From NCBI GenBank assembly GCA_904063045.1, contig CAJFCJ010000019.1:2672684-2736683 (forward strand): 64,000 nt of DNA, given 5' to 3'. The stretch comes from Dimorphilus gyrociliatus (taxonomy: Eukaryota > Annelida > Polychaeta > Dinophilidae). Under the pieces are notes generated by a model, which did not search any database, was not told where the DNA came from, and worked only from the letters and a program-made list of their open reading frames with translations. Below are positions 26,464 through 39,934 of this stretch, piece after piece. Position numbers and translations under genes: made by a program. How positions within the stretch are numbered: the first letter of the stretch is position 1; every line of letters begins with the position of its first letter.

Positions 26464-29400
26464 TCATGGTTTTTCGATGATTTTTTCATATTCTCTCTTA
26501 ACCCATCTCCACATAGCAAGCCAATCTTCTTTATTACCGCCACCTGTAATATTACATAAAATATTTAGAATTAGTCAGCATTAGTAGAAACATTTTTGTT
26601 AAGGCAAATTACACAATAAATATGAGAGAAGAGCATTCCTATATGAAAGTAAATCATCTCTAATAGTCAGATTTATCAATCTTGCGTGATGGGCATTTTT
26701 TATGGATTCCACAGAATACAGATTTTTGACTATTTTTATTTTCTATTATCAAAAGTTGAAGTCAATACAATAAATCTTATTATGTGTTATCTTCTGTAAG
26801 GGTAAAGGTGATTAGTTGTTTTTTGGATTTTTTTTCAAGCTATATTCGCCAAGTATCTTCAAAATCTTCAAGGATTAAGCAAGGTCAATGAAAAAGGACA
26901 AATTTAAGAAAATATTCCATCTTACGGAATCCCGCTTTTTTTGTGTAATATTTGGTAGCGTAAAGCGGAAACATAATTTCCTTTTTCAGTCTAATAAAAA
27001 AAATCTTTTCCCCTTCCATAAGCCCAGCAAACAGCTATTAAGCAATTAAGCATAATAATGGAACCAAGTATAACCGAAACTAATTACAAAAAACTATATA
27101 TAATTAAATATATTGATGATATTTTTCGGTATTGAGGCAAAAAGGAAATTTCTTTTCTTTTGTAGAAATAAGAGTTTACCGAGGTCACTTAAAGGCTAAT
27201 CTTCGTTGAAAAGACATTCAACGTATAATCCAATTGAAAATGTTGAAATATTTCAAGTACTAAATAGAAAGTTATTATTAAAAAAATATTATATTTTTCT
27301 AGTGTGGGAATTGATAAAGAGAAGTAATTCTTTCCTTAAATACACAATTTTTTTGAATAAATTTCCTTTTAAAGTAGGCTAAAGTTTAACAATTTTTCTT
27401 CTCTGTGTCTTTTATTTAGTCTTTTGTCTAAGAAATCGGATTTTAGCTTTAAAAAAATTTCTTCAATTTATTTGACTTTTTTTCCTTCCTATTACAAAAG
27501 ATTTCTTTTACTATGGAAAAAAGGCATGTAAATTAATAAACTATTAATTGAAAAGAGTGTTCCCTTCTTATATTTGGAGAATATATATATGTATATATAT
27601 AAAGTATATACAGTATACACAGAATGATTATACCGGTTCTTGTCAGTGGTGAACGTGTAATACATACTTTCTATAGCTAGTGTGTATTTTTCATTCATAT
27701 ATGCCTTTGTCGGCTTTCCTAATTGTATCATTAACACCACAAAATGTCATAAAAATGCATTACAAAGGGTTATTTTTTAACTATAATGAACTGAAATATC
27801 TCAAAAGAACTCCTCTCGACTTAAAAATCAGAGGGTGAATGAAGTGTTAAATTTATTTAAAATATCCTTGAAGGTACGTTATACTAGCTGCAACGAAATG
27901 GAAATAGAAAAGAAGTGAATCAGTTGCCACAACTAAGATTGTAGAGAAAAGAAACTATTTAGAATGGTAGTTAATTAGTTGAGAATAAAAGAAGTTGGAA
28001 AACAAAGCCTAAAGCTCTTTTCCTCCATCACACTTGTTAAACTAAGGAAAAGAGGTGAAGAAATGTTGTCTTGTTTATGACCCCAGGATATTGACAAATT
28101 TCTAATTAATTTATCGTTCAAGAGTAAAGTAATAGTTATTAGAGAAGTCTATAAATAGAATTTAAGAAAAAAATATCCATAGACCTTTGATCTAAACTTA
28201 GCACTCTTTCAAAACCTCAGCGCTTGCTTAAAGAAGAATTTCATTGAAATTGATTCCTTTATAAATTCACTAGAAAGTTAATATTAACAGGACGAACAAG
28301 TCATTTATAATAAATTAGAATCAAGAATCAGAGATAACTTTATACTAAATTAACTGATTTCTTTTGCAAAATACACTTAAAAAATCATTTGTTACGTAAT
28401 AATCATTTCTTTAGGATACATTAAGCTGGAAGCTATTTCAATTATTACAAGTATTGAGTAAACCGTGAAAGGCATGATAAAGGGGTTGATGGGTACGTTG
28501 TGAAATATGTACGCCTTAGTGGGCAACTAAACGGAAGTGAGGAAACGTTAAGAAGATCGAACTTATTTATGAGAAATACATGTAAAGTCATGCTTAGGAA
28601 TCCTTTTTCGATAGTAAAGGTACTTTTTTCATTAATACGTATGAAATATAATGCAAGCCTACATACTGTTTTGTCTGATTATATATCTTGTATATGTAAT
28701 GTGTAATATATAATGAAAAGCATAGTCAGGCAATATTTTTTTTCTTAACTGGAATAGGAAAAGGGCGTGTAAAAGGTAATTCTATTATTATTAATGAATA
28801 TTTCATACTTTTCTTTGCATGTGTAATACTTAAGCCGGTTCTATTTAAATTGCCATACAAGAGTAGAGTGTACTTTCAAAAAGTAAGGGTATAGCCACTC
28901 TTTTAGTTTAGCTTTTCCCCCCTCCCTCCCCTTCTCTCCCTCTCTCTCTCTCTCTTGCTCTTTCCTTCTTTCTTTTTTTAAAAAAAAACAAGTAATCTAT
29001 CTGGACTAATCGATGAGAAAAAGCTCTTGTAAAGAAGATTGTCAAGTTTACAACGAACACTCATAATATTTAACATAAGATGTTTTCCAACATTTTCCTA
29101 TAATCATTAATTATTGATAGTTAAATATATTTTATTCGTAAAACTATGAGAAAAAATGAAAGGCGAAATAAAGACATCAATAAGTTTCTGTTAGAAATTG
29201 TAAATGTATTTACAATATGAAACTTCGTTTTGTTTTATCAAACACAAAAAGATTTCTAGAGTCTTATAGAATTTTTCTCATGTTATATTTTTTTGGAAAA
29301 CAGATCGAATACTCAAATTTATTAATTAATAATTATATTGTATCTCTTTAAATAGTTGTTTGTTTGAGATGTTTGATTGTAATTTACTTATTATCTTTAT

Positions 29401-29481
29401 AAATGTATACTGAATATTAAAATACTAATACATGTCATTTTTTATGTAAATTATTTCAATAATCTCCTATGAAATGATAAT

Positions 29482-29525
<44 letters not shown>

Positions 29526-32500
29526 AATAAATAAGGATTATAATATTTATACTTTTAGGTAGGATTTGTCATTCTCTTAGTGATATTTTTCTTTCTATTT
29601 GTATTTCGGATTAAGAGATCTAAAGGATGAAATAATCAATTAAGAATAAAAAATTATTAGTTAATTCTTCTATAAAAGAAATATCTATATAGCTTCGTTT
29701 AACAAGGTAAATATAATTTTCAAACTAACAGAAGAAGATCAAAGACTTATTAGTTATTGAAACTATTTTCAATTATGTATAGAAATATTCACTAATAGAA
29801 ATAATAATGGAAAGTAAACGCTTTTTCTTGTTAAGGTAAGCAGACTAAAACCAATTGGGATTTGTCATAGACTGACTAATCTTCGTCGATTCTTCTTTGG
29901 CACTTGTAGAAAAATGAGGAGAATGAGTAATTCCTAAATTGTTAGGCAATCATTTGTTAGTGCATCATGTGCCGATAAGCTTACATGTTTTATTGTCATA
30001 TTGTACGAATAATTACAGGCATTAATAGATTTTTGAATGAGTGCGTTTTTTTCATCGCCCAATGCATTGAAACTCTAGCAAATAGTTGTTACCCAAAAAG
30101 AAAAATAAGATATTATTTTGACATCACACAGATCGTCGTTTTATCAACATAGGTCTTAAATGGTTTCATCAGATTGTCATTTTTGTCTACGTTTGACATG
30201 TATGTTATTTTTACCTCCAAGAATTATTTATCATATACACTTAACCCATTTATTTTTATAACATTTGAGCCTCCAGCTAATGAATCTGTCCAGTTATATG
30301 TCAAACAGTTTAAGATTAGAAATGTACTGTAAGCTAATCTTACATTTTGCATATATTAATGAACATGATTACGCACAATTATTAGAAGGATTTGGCCTTG
30401 AAGCCTGAGTATAAATTATTGAAACTCTAATCTCCATTGGTTTACAATGGGAGTAGAATACAGCAAAAGCGTATGGGAGACAAATTTCATTTGTTCCGAC
30501 AGTCAATTAATACAATTAGTAGTGATAATCCTTATATTTAACTGCAAGTTATAAATCTAAAAGCAACCTTTCTGCTCTCTCTCTCTGGGAGAATATATAA
30601 CAGGGACAAAATCCCACGTGACCTCTTCAAATAATAATGTATACTACTTTTAGTTCTGATGACGTAATTCGTAGTAAACGGTCTGGTACATCAAGTAAAA
30701 TAACTTACATTCAGGTTTTGGGCGGCTCTTGTACTTTTTTATAAGATCCTTTAAAATACTATTCGTCGCGTGATGTGACCTCATTTTGTTTATCCATTGC
30801 AAGATTTCCATTTGAACATCAGAAGTATTGTTTTCCACATTAGCGCTCCGAGACTCTTCATTAGTTGGCAATCTATAATTTTGGAAAGACCATTAATAAT
30901 TAGTAGCAAAAGCAAACGAAACTTAATAGCTTAATATTATCATTTAATTTTCGTTTTAAAGTACCTTTTTGATTTAATTTCTGCCAATTTCGAAAGGAAG
31001 TTGCGACCATAATCTAAGTGAAATTATCGTAAAGATAATTTAAGAGTGTTTTAAAAGTAAGCATATAACATATAGCTTATAAAAGTTTTTCATCAATTAA
31101 AATTTATGCTTGATAAATACTACATAAATAAACATAAATTACTCTAAGACGTAAAGTAGTAATTGTAAATAATTGAATTTCTGTCCAAATAAAATACGTC
31201 TGGAAGTTGCTGTCTGTCTCATTCATAATAGGCTGCCAGCTACATTCGTACATTAAAGTGTACGAAGAATAATTTAAAATCTTTTAGGAACTGTCATCAA
31301 AAGTTCCTGATAGAGTAATTATTATAAATTGTAGAAAATCTCTGATTCTCAAGAGACAATATAATTCATTCTATTATGGATAACATACTAAATTACATTT
31401 TTAAAATATTAATTAGCATAAACAAACTACTTCACTTTTAGTAATTATTTTTTAATGAAGAGTCCAATTTGTAAAGAAAACAACTGAAGAAATAATTTAA
31501 GAGTTGTTGCCGAAAAATTAAGCTACTTAAAGAAAATGTCCATTTTATCATTTCATCATTTTTACAATTTTCCTTTCATACTACCCTTTCTAGGTGAAAA
31601 GATGATATCGCTTTTAAAGGAAAAAGGAAAAATAGAAAAAGAAATTATTGTGCGCCTGCTGAAATTGGTCTACCAGTGCTTTAAAGAACTAGCCTACTGT
31701 ATGCGGAATTAACTGAACGAACGAAATGGAAAACCGTAAAAGTGTACTTAATTTAGGCTAATCTTTTAACGTATACTATTCTTAAAGCATCCATAATAAA
31801 CGCTTCAATACAGCCCACTAATTGACCGGATATACGTTGTTTTTCACGGGTGCGCGTTTGTAGGCGTCTAGAAGCGTCTTCTCCTCAGCTTCCTTTTAAT
31901 GACAGGTGGTGACGGCGTCAGTACATGTACTCGGTTGTTAAACCCTATTCTTGTTATACTCTGACTGACAACGTTTTTCTCGCATGTTTTACAGTATAAA
32001 AGAAACTATTAAGTATACTTCCTACTTGTTCCCAATCATTTATTAAACAATACAAATTCAATGCAAAAGCATTTACGATCTTTAATTAAAAGCAAATATA
32101 TTTGTGTGAGGAAATGTACCCACAAAGCTGGAGTATTAAATATCAGATTAATCATAAGAGAATTGTATGATTTCTGGTCCGTGTTAAAGGGAATATACAT
32201 AATTAATATACGGGTAATAAGCGTAAAGTTTTTCATTTACATAGTTTCTATTTCTCTATGTTCCAGGTTTTACTTGTATAGATCTATAATTAAATATTAT
32301 GTATTTCATAGTCCGATGCTTTGTATTCTCTCTCACACACTCTCTCTCTCACTCTCTTTCTCTCTCTCTCTCTTTCTTTCTCTTCTTAAATATTGACAAG
32401 AAATTGACAGTTTCTCCAATATTTATCTTATTATTTTATACTTTGCAAAAATTTTAACTTTTTTTGTTGACTAAGCAAAGTGTAGCATTTTCAAATACAT

Positions 32501-33106
32501 TAAAGAAGGAATGCGAAAGGGGTTGATATGAAAATTACTGACGACAAGAGAATAATAATCCTTTTTCACCTAGGGAAAATCTCTAAAGATTAAGCAACAG
32601 GATTTTCTTCTAAGGGTGATGAAATAAGAATTATATCTATTCAAAAAACCTATTTGCTAATTACCAAAAAAAGAAATATCTCTATATTCCTTTCTCCTTT
32701 TCTCTCTCTCTCTTTCTCTCTCTTTCCCTCTTTCTCTCTCTTTCCCTCTCTCTCTCTCTCTCTCTCTCACTCTCTCTCTCTCTCACTCACTCTCTCTATC
32801 TTTCTTTTCATAAAAACTTTTATGAATATTAGAAGGCGACCCTTTTCCTTTTGAAAATCACCGTTTCTCAGTCTTTTTATCTTTATTTATATATTCGACA
32901 GTAATGAGAGTTACGTTAATTTGGAAATGTTTGATCGTTAAGCGTCTAAAATTCGTTAGCTTTTTTATGAGGATACTCAGAAATAAAGCGTTTTACTTAG
33001 CAGATCTTAACTTACCAACTTCTCCAAATTGAAATCCAACAGAATAGTTCAATGAAGAGCACAACATGACCGCCAGGAAAAGAATTACATAAGTATGAGA
33101 ATACAT
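26464..33106 (-). CDS. Unidentified secreted precursor, peptide-hormone-like
   Basis: I assembled four exons on the minus strand: 33106-33016, 31013-30965, 30872-30709 and 26543-26464. Phases (1, 2, 1) agree, all introns are GT-AG and the total is exactly 384 bases (127 residues). The first exon encodes a clear signal peptide (MYSHTYVILFLAVMLCSSLN, cleavage probably near Gly24). The mature part is hydrophilic, with dibasic sites K46R47, K92K93 and K117R118, one N-glycosylation sequon (N62-T-S), one cysteine (C102), two predicted amphipathic helices (about 66-94) and a Trp-rich segment DWLAMWRWV before the last dibasic site. I recognise no known neuropeptide family. Introns are long (2.0, 0.1 and 4.2 kb), and a consensus CRE lies 79 bases upstream. 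A secreted non-hormone protein is possible. The 49-base second exon rests on splice signals and phase only. Confidence 0.6.
29484..29522. repeat. (TA)n microsatellite in precursor-gene intron
   Basis: A perfect TA run of about 39 bases lies in the large last intron of the secreted-precursor gene. Confidence 0.9.
32328..32388. repeat. CT-rich simple repeat
   Basis: A CTCTCT tract in the first intron of the secreted-precursor gene. It reads as Ser/Leu low complexity on the plus strand and is not coding. Confidence 0.85.
32697..32800. repeat. Long CT-rich simple repeat
   Basis: About 100 bases of CTCTCT and CTTTCTCT, the longest pyrimidine tract of the window, about 220 bases from the first exon of the secreted-precursor gene. 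Confidence 0.9.
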
Positions 33107-36100
33107 GATGAAGCTGAAACTTTTCGAAGTGGCCGAAGTGCAGGAAAGCCTCGCTCTTACCTGCTGCCCTCTGTGAGCGTCTCATGACGTCACCTTCTCT
33201 CTGTCACTTGAAAAATGAAAAAAGAGCCTTACAAGTTACACAATCTTATCTTTGGCTGGACAAGTATTATCTAGTGTCCAAGTATCATAATTCTGTTCGT
33301 TTTAGACACATTATTAAGTTCCGCGAAGCGTCTTTCCTAGAAAATAAGCTATCTACATTTCAGCTAGAATCTTATTTCATCCCGAATAATTAATACCTCA
33401 AAAATAATTCTTCAAATATCATCCAAAAATTCAACCCTAAGTGCCCAAATGCTCATATAATAAATGCCGCTAGATGTCGCTTTTAAAAAAATATATTTGA
33501 GCGCAAATATCAAACAAGGAAATATGATACATCGAAATAACGATGGCCTAAATTGCCCTCCCAAACACTCCCAACCATTTCGTTAATTTTAGCTAGCAAA
33601 TGTTCCTTTCTACTGTCTGTTAAGGAGGCCAAAAAAAAAAGCAAAATTTTTTCACTGTGTTTATGATGTTATTATGATAATATATTTAAAAATAAAAGAC
33701 TATTTATACGAAAACACAAGTTTTCGGGAATAATTCACTTTCACGAATGATTCGCGATACCTCATTGAGAAAACCTTATGAAACGTATCAATATTACGAA
33801 ATGATATAGGCTAATAGAAAAAGTAATACCGCATAAATCCCTTATTCATTCATATATTATAAAAAAGAAAAGCGTAATATTCTATAAATAATTCATGAAA
33901 CACTTTATTTTGTTTACTAATTTATTAATAAAATACTGTATTTATAACTTCAACTTTTCCGACATTTAGTCAATTTTCAGATCAAATATTTACTTAGAGC
34001 AGTCCGTACTTTAACGGTAAATATTATCAAAGCAGAAAGCTCCTTTCAAAAACTTCATCAAAGTTACGTAATAATACAATTTATTCAAATTAACTATAAA
34101 ATACTTTTATTAAATTGAAGCGAAAAATGAGCTTTATAAATTACAAAGCAAAATAGTATATGATGTTCAATTTAATGAAATATAATATAAATAATATTAT
34201 AATTCAATATTATAATTATATAATAAGATATAATATAAAAGTATATTTTACTTATTCGTAAATGGTCGAGTTTGGTGTAATTTTCCAGAAATTCTTTACA
34301 GTAAAAGAGATAAAAAATAAGATGAGATGGGTTGCGCTTTTCTTGTCAGATTTTTCATCTAGAAGATGTTGTTTACAAGCATTAAATGTCGTAACAGATT
34401 TTCAGTTCAATTTTCTGTCTCTTAACTAAACGTAAATATACTATTTATAAAGTGCAGACAAGAATATTTTATCTTTTCGTCACCAATAATCAATCAATGA
34501 TTACAAATGACAAAAAGGGAAGATTGTTTTTGACAACCTCTGATCCCTGACACTTTTGTCTAGGACTCAAAATGTAGAAAACAATCACATAGGCTTTCCG
34601 GGAACAAAATTTCAAAGGAACTAAATGATTATTTTAGTAAAAACTCCATTTTCTTTCTGTGAGGCCTGAGATGCTTAAACGGTTAAAGGTTATCTATTGA
34701 AGATAATGTCTCTATATTTCTTATTAGCTCTGCTAAATCGTAAACTATTTCGATGTTATTAGTTTTCCAAAGATATTTACTAAAATCTCTTGGGTTCAAT
34801 CTTTCGGTTTTAATTGATATCTTCTCAGCATAATCAGTTAAACCACAGTCGTTATCCGGTTGAAAGGATATTGAAAGGTTGAATTATATAAGTTTCAACA
34901 TCTTTAATTACAACCTTTCGTGAGCAAAATGTACCTTATCTCGGGAAATTCCGACTATTTTAGCTCCTCTCTCGACCTTCATAAACAGTTCAAAGTGGAT
35001 CTTTGTTACTCTTTTTTATAAGTATTAGCTTTTTATGATGTCTTTGAATCTTCCTCTTTGATATTGGTATATCTTTAGGCTTCCTTTTATCTTAGTACTG
35101 TTATTGTTTCCCTTTTTATTCTGTTTGTCTTATCATTTGCATACTCTTTTTAGAACTTTCGTTTGTGAAAAATCTAACGTTTTTCACATTACATTCTTTC
35201 ATTGTTTAATAAAAAGATATCTAAGCTATTCAAATGTGAAATTAATTCCTGATCAGCTCCATCTACCTTTTATTAGAATTTTATCATAATAAACGATAGG
35301 AAAGCATACTTGTTAACTTCCGTTAGATATAGTTACTATTAAATACACCTAGCCTCAATTTAAGGTTTTACAGAATGATAGTAGAAAATTAAAACCGGAA
35401 AGTGTGTCTTTTAAAGTGGAAATATAAAAAGACTGACCCTGTTTTCAACTATTTATTACAATTATCTATATTTTTACAACTTTAAAGATAGAAAGTTGTT
35501 TTTTTTTTTGTTAGTTTCTAGTAAATAACACTTGGCAGAATTATTCAAATTCTCACTAATATATTCATTTTGTTTGTACTTGTGTAACATTTAATTTACT
35601 AAATTATGGATAGACGTTTTTATTTACTTAATAATGATCAGTCAATAGATTAATGGTGTTCATTTTGTACCTATTACATATTCATAGTGAAAAAAGTATC
35701 TACATTTATAAATAGTATATTATTAACTATACATAAAAAATGTATTCTTTAGATAAATTCTGATAAATAGATTTATTAATATCTAATCAATACGTGAATT
35801 TAGTTTCTATTAAGCAAACTGCAAAAAAAATACTTTGGTATAAATATACAGTATATAAAACTATATGTGTTATATACAGCAATGTATATACAGTATAAGA
35901 GAAGACGATATTATATTGATAATTAAGCTCTATTATAACTATAACTGAGTATCAACTGTGAAGGGATTATACAATAAAGGAATTAGCACCTTATGAAAGA
36001 AATATTCTCGATTTATACAACGTACGTCTGATTAAAATCGATAAAGAGCGTTTAAATAGGGCTATGGTCGCGTATTGATTAAGGAAGAATCGATGCAGAG

Positions 36101-36139
36101 TTGCAGTTTCGCAGAACTAGTGTGTGGCTGCGCTGCAGC
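33107..36139. other. Divergent region, secreted precursor / adhesion GPCR
   Basis: AT-rich with no recognisable gene. The precursor promoter with a CRE is at the left end. A CTCF-like word CCGCTAGATGTCGC is at 33467-33480. GC rises again in the last 150 bases before the adhesion GPCR. Confidence 0.6.
33185..33192. promoter_or_regulatory. Consensus cAMP response element
   Basis: A perfect TGACGTCA palindrome lies 79 bases upstream of the precursor ATG. CREs near the start site are common in peptide-hormone genes, so this fits the neighbouring call but does not prove it. A minus-strand GCAG/GTAAGA at about 33159 could be the donor of a short 5' UTR intron. Confidence 0.5.
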
Positions 36140-39100
36140 ATGCTGCTTCGTTTATATTTTGTATTTATAACCGTTTTTGCTGGTTTGTTGATGATAAAAT
36201 TATAATTCTAATATTAAATATAATATGATTTATTAATATTAAATGCAGATCTTAATATACCTAATTGTCATAAATGGTATTATAGCAAGCCTGCTTGTAG
36301 TAATCATCCTGACGGATATAGGTAAATTATTTTGTTTTCTGCATAATGTGGTTCGTAAATTATTAAGATATCTTTTAGGTGTACTTGCGGTCCAGGATTT
36401 TTATGGAATACTCATATATGCGTTGCAGAGGGTCTAAATTCTGCGTTTGAATTCCATCCAACGAACGACAGCAAATTCGTCTTATTAAATGACAAGCAGT
36501 TTCCTGATTTAAGAGCTTTCACTCTTTCTTTATGGCTAAAACCGAAATCAGGAACTGTGTTATCATATAGTTCAAACCAAAAACCCAACCTCTTGACAAT
36601 AAGCATCAGTGAAGCTAATCATCTTAATCTTAAACTAGATTCTAGTCTTTTCCAGATAAGGAGAAGTTACATTCCTAGTCAGATATGGTCACATCTAGTC
36701 TGGACTTGGGAAGGGCGAAATAAACACAAGGTATACGTCAATGGAAACCGTATAGAAATTAAAGGACATGGAAAAGACTCAAGCCGTTCCGAAATACCCG
36801 GAAATGGGAGGCTTGTTCTCGGTCAACAGAGGGCCACAAATGGTGCTAGAGCTGATGAAGAGCAATGGGTTAGAGAAAAAGAATTTGTAGGGCATGTTGC
36901 TTTTTTAAATATTTGGAAAAAAGTTCTCACTTTAGAAGAAATTGTTCAAATAAAAGAAGATTGCAAATTAAACTGGTGCGGGGATGGAATAGAATGGGCA
37001 GATCTAAGATCTGGAACGAGAGGTCCTCTTCGTATGAGATGGCCGTCAGATGTTCCGTTTTCAAACGACATCTGTTTTAGCGGTAAAGAGCAAGCAGATT
37101 CGTGTGAAAAATTTTGTACCGTTACCGAAGGTGCCCAATGCAATGCCGAAATAGCAGAAAATATTGAATGGCCTAGATCTAAAGCAAATTTAACATTAGT
37201 AATGCCTTGTCCAGGGTTAAGTTATCCTCTAGATTATACAAATAATAGTTATCCAGAACAAGCTAATTCAACCAGAGCATGCGGCGTAGAGGGAACCTGG
37301 CAAAGCCCTAATGTATCAGCTTGTCTTTCAGGAGCAGTCAGTTTATTCTTTAAAAACGTCTCCAACCCAACTATAACCAGTAATAAGGAGGATTTGCCCA
37401 TCAAACTATTACACGAAATTCATGACCTTATTGATGCTAGATCTTATTCTAATCCTCTAGATATATCAACGTTAGTAGAATCATTTGGAAAAATAGTAGA
37501 GTTGCAAAGTAAATCCGTTTATGATCCCACCTACACTAAACATATTAGAAGAAAAGACTCATCGTATCCAAAGTGGGATCAAACAATAGAATTTTTTGAA
37601 TTGTCTGTAGAAATAATCAACAAATTAACTGGAGATCGAAACAGCGAAGGCTGGCAAGCGGCTCAACCAATGGGAATCGAAGGGGACTACTTGGCGAACA
37701 CTCTGGAATCATTAGTTCAGCTAGCTGTAGAATCGTTACTTTTTGAGAGGAGGGGAGATGCAAGTAGAAGAAAACTCAGCGTTAAATCAGACACTTTCAC
37801 AATAGAATCAAACGTATTAAAAAGGTCATCGGACTTCGAATATTCAGAATTGAAAGACATCTTATCATGGAATCTAATAGAAAATGAAGGCACTGTAAGA
37901 TTGAGTGCCAATTACAGCGATTCTGAAAATTTGATCGTTACATTGGTGAAAGCTTCATTTGGAAATATCTTACCCACTCAACGAGAAAATAAAAAGATGG
38001 ACAAAATTAATTCGGCAGTATTTGCCGCGTTTGCTCACCGTAAAAACAAACGATTAAACTCTCCGATTACAATCGATTTACATCTGAAGTACCTGAACAA
38101 TTTCAATATTTCAGAACAAAAATGCGTTAGATTAATGCATGGTCCATTTTGGCATTGGACAGGAGCAAACTGTTCATTAAATTCCAAGAGATCTTCAGTA
38201 AATTATGCACATTGTGTTTGTTCAACATCGGGCTGGTTTGCTGTAACAACTCATATGTTTAACGATAATTGGGTAAGGGAGGAGAAGCCCTTAGAGTTGC
38301 TTTTACTCCCGTCGTACATTGGCTGTGCAGTATCCACGACACTCTGTATTCTAGCTTGCTTTCTGCACCGTTATGTTAAAACAGCCTCTCAAACCGCTCT
38401 AATTCACAAGAATTTAGCAATTTCAATAGCATTCAGCCAGTTAACCCTCATGTTTAGTATTGACAAACTAAAGTACGACACAATTTGCAAGGCTTCCACC
38501 GTTTTACTTCATTATTTTTTTATATCGTCGTTTGCTTGGCTAATGAATGAAGCATTTAATTTATACACAGTTATTACATATGCGGCCCATTCACACTCAG
38601 AATCCTCTGCTGAATCGAGCTCACAGTGGCGCTACTATATTCTTGGTTGGTTACTTCCGGCCGCTCTGGTTGGCGCCTTTATTGGTACCTATAATAAAGA
38701 TTATTACTCGTTAGAAATGTGTTTTGTGGCTTGGAAGCATAAATGGCTTTGGATAGGACCAGCAACAGCTATGTTAGCAATTACTGTTCTAGTTCTTATT
38801 TTTACAGCTAAAGAGCAACACGAGAGCTCTTACAGTAAGAATGAAAAGACGAATAAAAGTATATTTAATCATTCAAAGGCATTATGGAGTCAAGTAATTT
38901 TGCTAACCATGTCATGGTCATTTGCTTTTATATCACTCAGAATGGTTGGGGCTATCGTGAAATGGCTATACGCACTTTTCAACTGTCTTCAAGGAGCTTT
39001 CTTTTTTATATTTTTCTCGGTTTTACACGACGAAGTTAGAACTTTCCTTATCGCTAAGAAGAAACAACATAATCTTTCAAAGCATGGTTACGATTATTCA

Positions 39101-39295
39101 CCAACCCAAACGGACTCGGATTTTTGTCAGCCTCCGGTTGCATTGATGGATGTTGGAGTTCCATCTGTCAGCTCCCCGACAGACTTTCAATCGACAGACG
39201 ATGACGAAAGAGAAGGTTATTCAACCTTATCAAGACGTAAAAATATGTCGAAAAGTAGTGAATCTGAATGCGAAATTATGGTTACTAGTGTCTAA
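36140..39295 (+). CDS. Adhesion G-protein-coupled receptor
   Basis: The model is 36140-36186, 36286-36321 and 36379-39295: 3000 bases, 999 residues. Exon 1 encodes a signal peptide (MLLRLYFVFITVFAGF); its donor TT/GTTGAT is non-ideal and is the weakest point. A 36-base micro-exon supplies KPACSNHPDGY, completing an EGF-like CxxxxPxGYxCxCxxGF pattern. Then follow a LamG/pentraxin-like domain (about 48-232), a hormone-receptor motif ending GTWQSPNVSAC (about 303-344), a GAIN domain, a GPS-like region (about 609-645) and seven membrane segments (about 660-915) with class B2 marks such as FAWLMNEAFNLY, GWLLPAALVG and CLQGAFFFIFF. The cytoplasmic tail is acidic and Ser-rich. The GPS keeps C-x-C and two Trp but has TSG where HL(T/S) is needed, so it should not self-cleave. 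It is adhesion-class for certain; the subfamily (ADGRD- or CELSR-like) is open. Confidence 0.85.
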
Positions 39296-39934
39296 GACTA
39301 TAATTTACTCTTTCCACTTAATCTTTTTCATTTCGTCTGTTCTTACCTCACATTCCTAAATCTTTTTTATATTTAAGTTTTTTTATTAAAAAAAAATGTC
39401 TTAAGTTAAATTTTTTTTAATGAAATATAATTTATCTAAACAGGCACACCCTAAAATCTTTGACCAAAGACGAACTGTTTACATAGAAAGGAGTGATAAT
39501 TACACATTTTTTATATAATGTTATATAAAATAATTCATACGCACTTAAAACAGTGTAATATAACAACTGAAAACAAGCATTTTATTACAAAGATCAAAGT
39601 TTTAATTAAGGCTTTATACCAAATTGTATGGGCGGAAGCAAACTTATCGTCCTCTTAGAAACTAAATAACAATATACATGAAAGATTTTACAGAAGGATT
39701 GACGCTCTGAAATGCAAAGGACAATTACTCCTTTTTGTTCTTTTTTAAGAGGTTTGAAGGTGAAGAGGAATCTGTAAACTGTATAAATAATAGGAAGGAT
39801 TCTTTTACTTAATAATTTTTTACCCTACTATAAAAAGTTAAGATTTCTGAGCATTTTCATTCTCTTCCTGAAGTTAACTGAAGTGTCCGAAAGAATATAT
39901 CTGGTTATATATTAATATCCTAATCGTCAGGACG
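39296..39934. other. Intergenic spacer between two GPCR genes
   Basis: AT-rich, with A/T runs. It probably contains the 3' UTR of the adhesion GPCR and the promoter of the next receptor. Nothing else seen. Confidence 0.7.

Noticed and set aside
32654..32854. Ser/Leu-rich open frame (+)
   Set aside because: It is a translation of a CT repeat.
36243..36437. Open frame beginning with a hydrophobic signal-like segment
   Set aside because: It spans the micro-exon and intron of the adhesion GPCR in a different frame. The correct frame gives an EGF-like Cys pattern, so this one is a shadow.
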